Source of the DNA: Syntrophaceae bacterium UBA1411
Lineage (GTDB): Bacteria; Desulfobacterota; Syntrophia; Syntrophales; Smithellaceae
Assembly (NCBI GenBank): GCA_002304995.1
Contig: DBPV01000092.1
Span: 1 to 8,806 of the forward strand
DNA length: 8,806 bases
Reading direction: 5' to 3'
The notes beneath the pieces are model-generated. The model was not told the DNA's origin. It did not search any database and saw nothing but the letters and a program-made list of their open reading frames with translations. Each line of letters opens with the position of its first letter. Within the stretch, counting starts at the first letter, position 1. Made by a program: the position numbers and the translations under genes. Of this stretch, positions 5,406 through 8,806 are shown piece by piece.

Positions 5406-6437
5406 GTGTATCAATTGAAATTCGATCAAAAAGTTTGCGCCAGCTGCCGTTCGGCCGACTGTTTGCTCAAATGCCAGTACATGACCTTTACCGGGCACAA
5501 GGAAGCGCACGGGGAAATGATGAAAATCATGAAAGGCAAAGATTCCCGGGTGCTTTCCGAATGCATGACCTGCTACGCCTGTGAGGAATACTGCACGCGG
5601 GGCAACCACCCCTTCTACCTCATTTCCGAGAAGCGCGAGGAAAAAGGCATTTTCACCGCGCCTAGGCCCATCACCAACCAGTGGATCAACATGACGGTGA
5701 TGCAGGGCAAATGCCTGGTGGGCAACGTGAAAGACAAGGCGCTTTCCTGCTGCTACATCCCCGACCTGGGACCGCTGGGGACGGGCGAGATTTTCAAGGA
5801 TGTCGCCGACGCGGGCGTGTTCGGCGCGGAATTCATGTGCCCCGCCGTCCACACGCACTTTGCGCGCATGTCGGTCATCAAGGAGCGTCTTCCCATTGTC
5901 ATCGAAAACTACCGGAAACTCGGCGTCAAGGAAGTCATCTGCCTGCATGACGAATGCTACGGCACGCTGACCTCGATTGCCCAGGCCTACGGCATGGAAG
6001 TGCCCTTTCAGCCGGTTTACTACCTGGATTATGTTTTGCAGCGCATGAAGGAGCTTAAAGATAAAATAAAACCGCTAAACATCACTGTCGCCTATCAGCG
6101 CTCCTGCTCCAACCGGCTCATTCCGGACAAGCACGCGCTCGTGAAAAAAATCTTCACTCTCATCGGCGTCAAGGCGCCCAAAAGAACCTACCAGGACGAA
6201 AACGCGCTTTGCTGCGCGGAGATTCTGCGCTCCATTTCCGGCTACAAACTGGCCGACGACGTGCAGAAGCGCAACATTGACGACATGCTGGCCGCAGACG
6301 CCGAATACTGCGTTTTCAATTGTCCGGCCTGCCAGACGTCTTTAGCGGAAAAAGTCGCCAAGCGGGGATTGAAACCGGTGCACATCATCGATCTTTGCAA
6401 AATGGCCATCGGCGAAAAAGAAAGGGGGACTTTATGA
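5406..6437 (+). CDS. CCG-domain Fe-S oxidoreductase subunit (HdrD/GlpC-like)
   Basis: 343 residues, no signal peptide or membrane span. The N-terminus carries two cysteine clusters: Cys11, 14, 19 and 23 (spacing 2-4-3, unusual) and Cys53, 56, 59 and 63 (CX2CX2CX3C, standard [4Fe-4S]). The second half has a full CCG motif: Cys234, Cys269-Cys270 and Cys306-X2-Cys309, spaced as in heterodisulfide reductase-type domains, although the residue after the Cys pair is Ala, not Gly. The first CCG half is degenerate (Cys115-Cys116, His181-Asp-Glu-Cys184). Such subunits relay electrons between a flavoprotein and a thiol/disulfide, quinone or ferredoxin-like partner. GTG at 5406 is supported by GGAGGTGA with GGAGG 7 nt upstream; no in-frame ATG fits better. 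Its stop overlaps the next start (ATGA), indicating one operon and probably one complex. Partner and acceptor are not shown by the sequence. Confidence 0.88.
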   Translation: MYQLKFDQKVCASCRSADCLLKCQYMTFTGHKEAHGEMMKIMKGKDSRVLSECMTCYACEEYCTRGNHPFYLISEKREEKGIFTAPRPITNQWINMTVMQGKCLVGNVKDKALSCCYIPDLGPLGTGEIFKDVADAGVFGAEFMCPAVHTHFARMSVIKERLPIVIENYRKLGVKEVICLHDECYGTLTSIAQAYGMEVPFQPVYYLDYVLQRMKELKDKIKPLNITVAYQRSCSNRLIPDKHALVKKIFTLIGVKAPKRTYQDENALCCAEILRSISGYKLADDVQKRNIDDMLAADAEYCVFNCPACQTSLAEKVAKRGLKPVHIIDLCKMAIGEKERGTL

Positions 6438-7816
6438 GCGACATTCTGCAATCCCTGATTGACATTGTCGGCGAACGATCTGTTTCCAACGCGCCCGAAG
6501 AGCTCTGGTTTTATTCGCGCGATCCCGGCGTGCTCGCGCCGCACAAGCCCGACTACGTCGTCGCGCCCAAAACGACCGAAGAAGTGCAAAAGATCGTCCA
6601 GCTGGCCTGCCGGGAAAAGGTTCCCGTTGTTCCGATGGGAAACGGCATGTCGCTTGCAGGTCTGGTCATTCCGCTCAAGGGCGGCATCGTCCTGGACATG
6701 AAGCGCATGAACAAAATCCTGGAAGTAAACCCCATGGCCCGCTACGTCGTTGTGGAAGGCGGCACGTCCCAGGGCGCGCTCAAATCCTATCTGCAAAAAA
6801 ACCATCCGACGCTTAGGCACAGTATTCCCGATGCGCCGGCCACCACGACCATCGCCGCCAACGTTTCGCTGCACGGACAGGGCCGGCTCACCAATCAGTA
6901 CGGTTTCAATTCCGACATGGTCACCGGTTTGGAAGTGGTGTTGCCCACGGGCGAGATCTGCCGGATCGGCTCGCCGTCGATCGGTCCCTACTGGATTTCC
7001 AAAGGGCCCACAATGCCTGATCTTTCGGGGCTCTTCCTGGGCTGGCTGGGCTGTACGGGCATCATCACGAAAGTCGGCCTCAAGCTTTATCCCAACAAGA
7101 AGTTTCGGGATGCGGAACTCTTCGTCACGGACCGTGTTGATTTGATTCCGGACATTCTGTACAAGCTCACGCATCTGGAAATGCTCGAGGACATCAATGT
7201 CTGGTTTCAGCCCAAGCCGCTCATGTTTCTGGGAAACTACCACATCACGATATTCTTCACGGGCGATACGGAGGAAGAAATCGAATTCAAGAGAAAGATG
7301 ATCTGGGACTGTCTTCAGGAGCACATGGATGCCAAAGACGGCGGCTTCATGTCGATTCAGTACATGAAGGCCATGCTGCTGGAAATGCCGGGACGCAACA
7401 TTGCCGATTTTGCCGACGTGCCCAAGGGCGGCGGGTTTGAATACTCGGGACCCATCGCGCCGATCGAGCATTTTCCGCAGTACGCCGCCAAGGTGGTGGA
7501 ACTTGCCGCCAAATACAATGTTCTCTATGCCAGCACGGCCCGGCTCATTTCCGGCGGGCACTCCATGATGTACAGCATTTCGTTCGCCTTCAACCGCAAC
7601 GACAAGGCCATGATGGACCGCGTGGAGCAGGCGCTCACTGAAGCGACGGCATTTGCTCTCGATATGGGCGGCATTCCCTGGAAGCCCAATCACAAGGAAC
7701 AGAAGATGCTGCTCGAACGCATGGAACCCAACGCGCGCCGGCTTCTCCTGATGATCAAAAAAAATCTCGACCCGCAGGGGATCATGAACCCCGGCAACTG
7801 GGAGGTGAACGCATGA
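6434..7816 (+). CDS. FAD-linked oxidoreductase, GlcD/VAO (PCMH) family
   Basis: 460 residues, cytoplasmic. The FAD-binding PCMH domain spans about 35-220: PDYVVAPKTTEEVQKIV (39-55), the pyrophosphate loop VPMGNGMSLAG (66-76; the family norm is closer to RGGGTGLSG), GGIVLDMKRMNKILEV (83-98), and DLSGLFLGWLGCTGIITK (196-213). The C-terminal oxidase domain ends with DPQGIMNPGNW, the usual closing motif of glycolate/D-lactate oxidase GlcD proteins. Relatives oxidise 2-hydroxy acids or benzylic alcohols by hydride transfer to FAD; the substrate here is not deducible. ATG 6434 is chosen because AAGGGGG lies 5 nt upstream and ATGA overlaps the preceding stop; a longer reading from 6320 would run inside the upstream gene. 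It sits between two CCG-domain Fe-S genes with overlaps on both sides, so FAD very likely passes electrons to those subunits instead of to oxygen. Confidence 0.9.
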   Translation: MSDILQSLIDIVGERSVSNAPEELWFYSRDPGVLAPHKPDYVVAPKTTEEVQKIVQLACREKVPVVPMGNGMSLAGLVIPLKGGIVLDMKRMNKILEVNPMARYVVVEGGTSQGALKSYLQKNHPTLRHSIPDAPATTTIAANVSLHGQGRLTNQYGFNSDMVTGLEVVLPTGEICRIGSPSIGPYWISKGPTMPDLSGLFLGWLGCTGIITKVGLKLYPNKKFRDAELFVTDRVDLIPDILYKLTHLEMLEDINVWFQPKPLMFLGNYHITIFFTGDTEEEIEFKRKMIWDCLQEHMDAKDGGFMSIQYMKAMLLEMPGRNIADFADVPKGGGFEYSGPIAPIEHFPQYAAKVVELAAKYNVLYASTARLISGGHSMMYSISFAFNRNDKAMMDRVEQALTEATAFALDMGGIPWKPNHKEQKMLLERMEPNARRLLLMIKKNLDPQGIMNPGNWEVNA

Positions 7817-8806
7817 CCACCATCCGACACATTGAGCATGAAAATATTGTCCATCGCTGCTTCCGCTGCGGCTACTGCAAGTATCCGTCCGACTACAGCG
7901 ATTTCAACTGTCCTTCCTACAAGGCCTTCGGCTGGGACACCTATGCCCCCGGCGGCCGCATGTGGCTCACCCGCGCGTGGCTAAATGGCGAAATTGAAAC
8001 CTCCGCGCGCTTTGCCGAGATTATGTTTTCCTGTGTCGCCTGCGACAACTGCAAGGACCAGTGCGTCTTTCCCAAATTCAAGGATTTCCTGCCGGACATC
8101 TTTCAGGAAACGCGCGCCGAACTGGTTGGCGAAGGAAAAATTCCGCCGGGCGTGCGCGACTACTTCAAGGCCGTTGCCGTGAGCGGCAATCCCTACAAGC
8201 TTCCGCAGTCCGAGCGGGGCGACTGGGCCCGCGGCACGGGACTGAAACCCTACACCAACCAGAAATACCTCTTCTTCGCGGGCTCGGTCGGCTCCTATGA
8301 TGAAATAGGACAGCGCATGGCCCGAAGCGTGGGGAAAATGCTGGTGGACGCGAATCTCTCCGTCGGCATCCTCGGAAGCGAGGAGACCTGCGACGGCAAC
8401 GACGTGCGGGCTCTGGGCGAGATGGGGCTTTTTGCCCAGTTGGCCCAGGCCAATATCGAAAAATTTCAAGCGAAGGGCGTAAAAGAAATTATTACGCTTG
8501 ATCCTCACGCGCTGAACACCTTTAAGAAAGATTATCCCCGCCTTGGCGGGCTCTTCAAGGTGCGCCACTACAGCGAGGTTTTAGCCGAACTCATTAAAAA
8601 GAAAAAAATCAAGCTTCAGGCTTTTCCGGTCAGGATCACGTATCACGATCCCTGCTATCTGGGACGGCATCAGCAAATCTACTCGGCGCCGCGGGACATT
8701 CTGAAAGCCATTCCCAAGGCCGAGTTTGTTGAAATGCACCGCCACGGCGCAAACGCCTTTTGCTGCGGCGGAGGCGGCGGCAACTTCTTCACGGACATTC
8801 TGGGCA
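7813..8806 (+). CDS. CCG-domain Fe-S oxidoreductase subunit, partial (runs off the window)
   Basis: 331 codons are visible; the C-terminus is beyond the window. No signal peptide. Cluster I is Cys16, 19, 22 and 33 (CX2CX2CX10C, with a long last gap containing YPSDYSDFN); cluster II is Cys74, 77, 80 and 84 (CX2CX2CX3C). Two CCG halves follow. The first (about 150-245) keeps the fold pattern (FFAGSVGSYDEIG, LGSEETCDGND, ITLDPHALNTF) but has lost most ligands: one Cys remains (193) and the usual CxxC is DPHA. The second is canonical: HDPCYLGRH with Cys281, then FCCGGGGG with Cys317-Cys318. This is the HdrD/GlpC/LutA-type arrangement, a relay for electrons from the adjacent FAD subunit. GGAGGTG (7801-7807), with 7 nt between GGAGG and the ATG, plus the ATGA overlap with the FAD gene, fixes the start. 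Function in the same complex is inferred from this coupling. Confidence 0.88.
   Translation, partial: MTTIRHIEHENIVHRCFRCGYCKYPSDYSDFNCPSYKAFGWDTYAPGGRMWLTRAWLNGEIETSARFAEIMFSCVACDNCKDQCVFPKFKDFLPDIFQETRAELVGEGKIPPGVRDYFKAVAVSGNPYKLPQSERGDWARGTGLKPYTNQKYLFFAGSVGSYDEIGQRMARSVGKMLVDANLSVGILGSEETCDGNDVRALGEMGLFAQLAQANIEKFQAKGVKEIITLDPHALNTFKKDYPRLGGLFKVRHYSEVLAELIKKKKIKLQAFPVRITYHDPCYLGRHQQIYSAPRDILKAIPKAEFVEMHRHGANAFCCGGGGGNFFTDILG

Noticed and set aside
6320..6433. Longer start for the FAD oxidoreductase
   Set aside because: The extension would lie inside the upstream Fe-S gene, lacks a ribosome site and adds sequence unlike the family; ATG 6434 has AAGGGGG and the ATGA overlap.
6242..7693. 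Minus-strand open frame of 483 codons
   Set aside because: It is antisense to the FAD oxidoreductase gene, has a His/Arg-rich composition and no recognisable domain. GC-biased third positions explain the lack of stops.
7981..8568. Minus-strand open frame of 195 codons
   Set aside because: It lies antisense to the last Fe-S protein, whose cysteine motifs are unmistakable.

Overview
This window looks like accessory chromosome from an anaerobic bacterium. Moderately high GC in the genes, CCG-domain (HdrD/GlpC-type) iron-sulfur redox proteins and tungstate/molybdate-type binding proteins together suggest a deltaproteobacterial (Desulfobacterota, perhaps Syntrophales-like) source. That assignment is an inference from gene content; no rRNA or tRNA is present to support it.

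Left part (1-3266), minus strand: a TupA-like oxyanion-binding lipoprotein (86-958) ends at a clear intrinsic terminator at the window edge. Upstream of it are a short possible ORF (972-1139), a sigma70-like promoter (1165-1193), and about 500 bp of relatively AT-rich DNA without an intact gene. That DNA holds what looks like a frameshifted gene remnant on the plus strand (1466-1673). Next comes a two-gene operon, a ModA-like periplasmic binding protein (2381-3181) translationally coupled to a DUF4213/DUF364 protein (1647-2384). It is driven by a good promoter whose -35 box lies inside a perfect 8-N8-8 inverted repeat (3243-3266) built like a ModE operator. Neither binding protein has a permease or ATPase gene in the window.

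Middle part (3267-5307), plus strand: a divergent region with two tandem perfect hairpins, then an exported tandem-rhodanese protein (3464-4387) and an AraC-family regulator (4428-5288). The stop codon of the regulator sits in the loop of an intrinsic terminator (5277-5307).

Right part (5308-8806), plus strand: three genes joined by ATGA start/stop overlaps, encoding a CCG-domain Fe-S protein, a GlcD/VAO-type FAD oxidoreductase, and a second CCG-domain Fe-S protein that runs off the window. They probably form one cytoplasmic complex in which FAD oxidises an organic substrate (a 2-hydroxy acid or an alcohol) and passes electrons through [4Fe-4S] clusters to an unknown acceptor. The AraC regulator just upstream is a natural candidate controller. 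This complex, with one degenerate and one canonical CCG half visible in its subunits, and the ModA-DUF364 pair are the parts most likely to hold undescribed biology.
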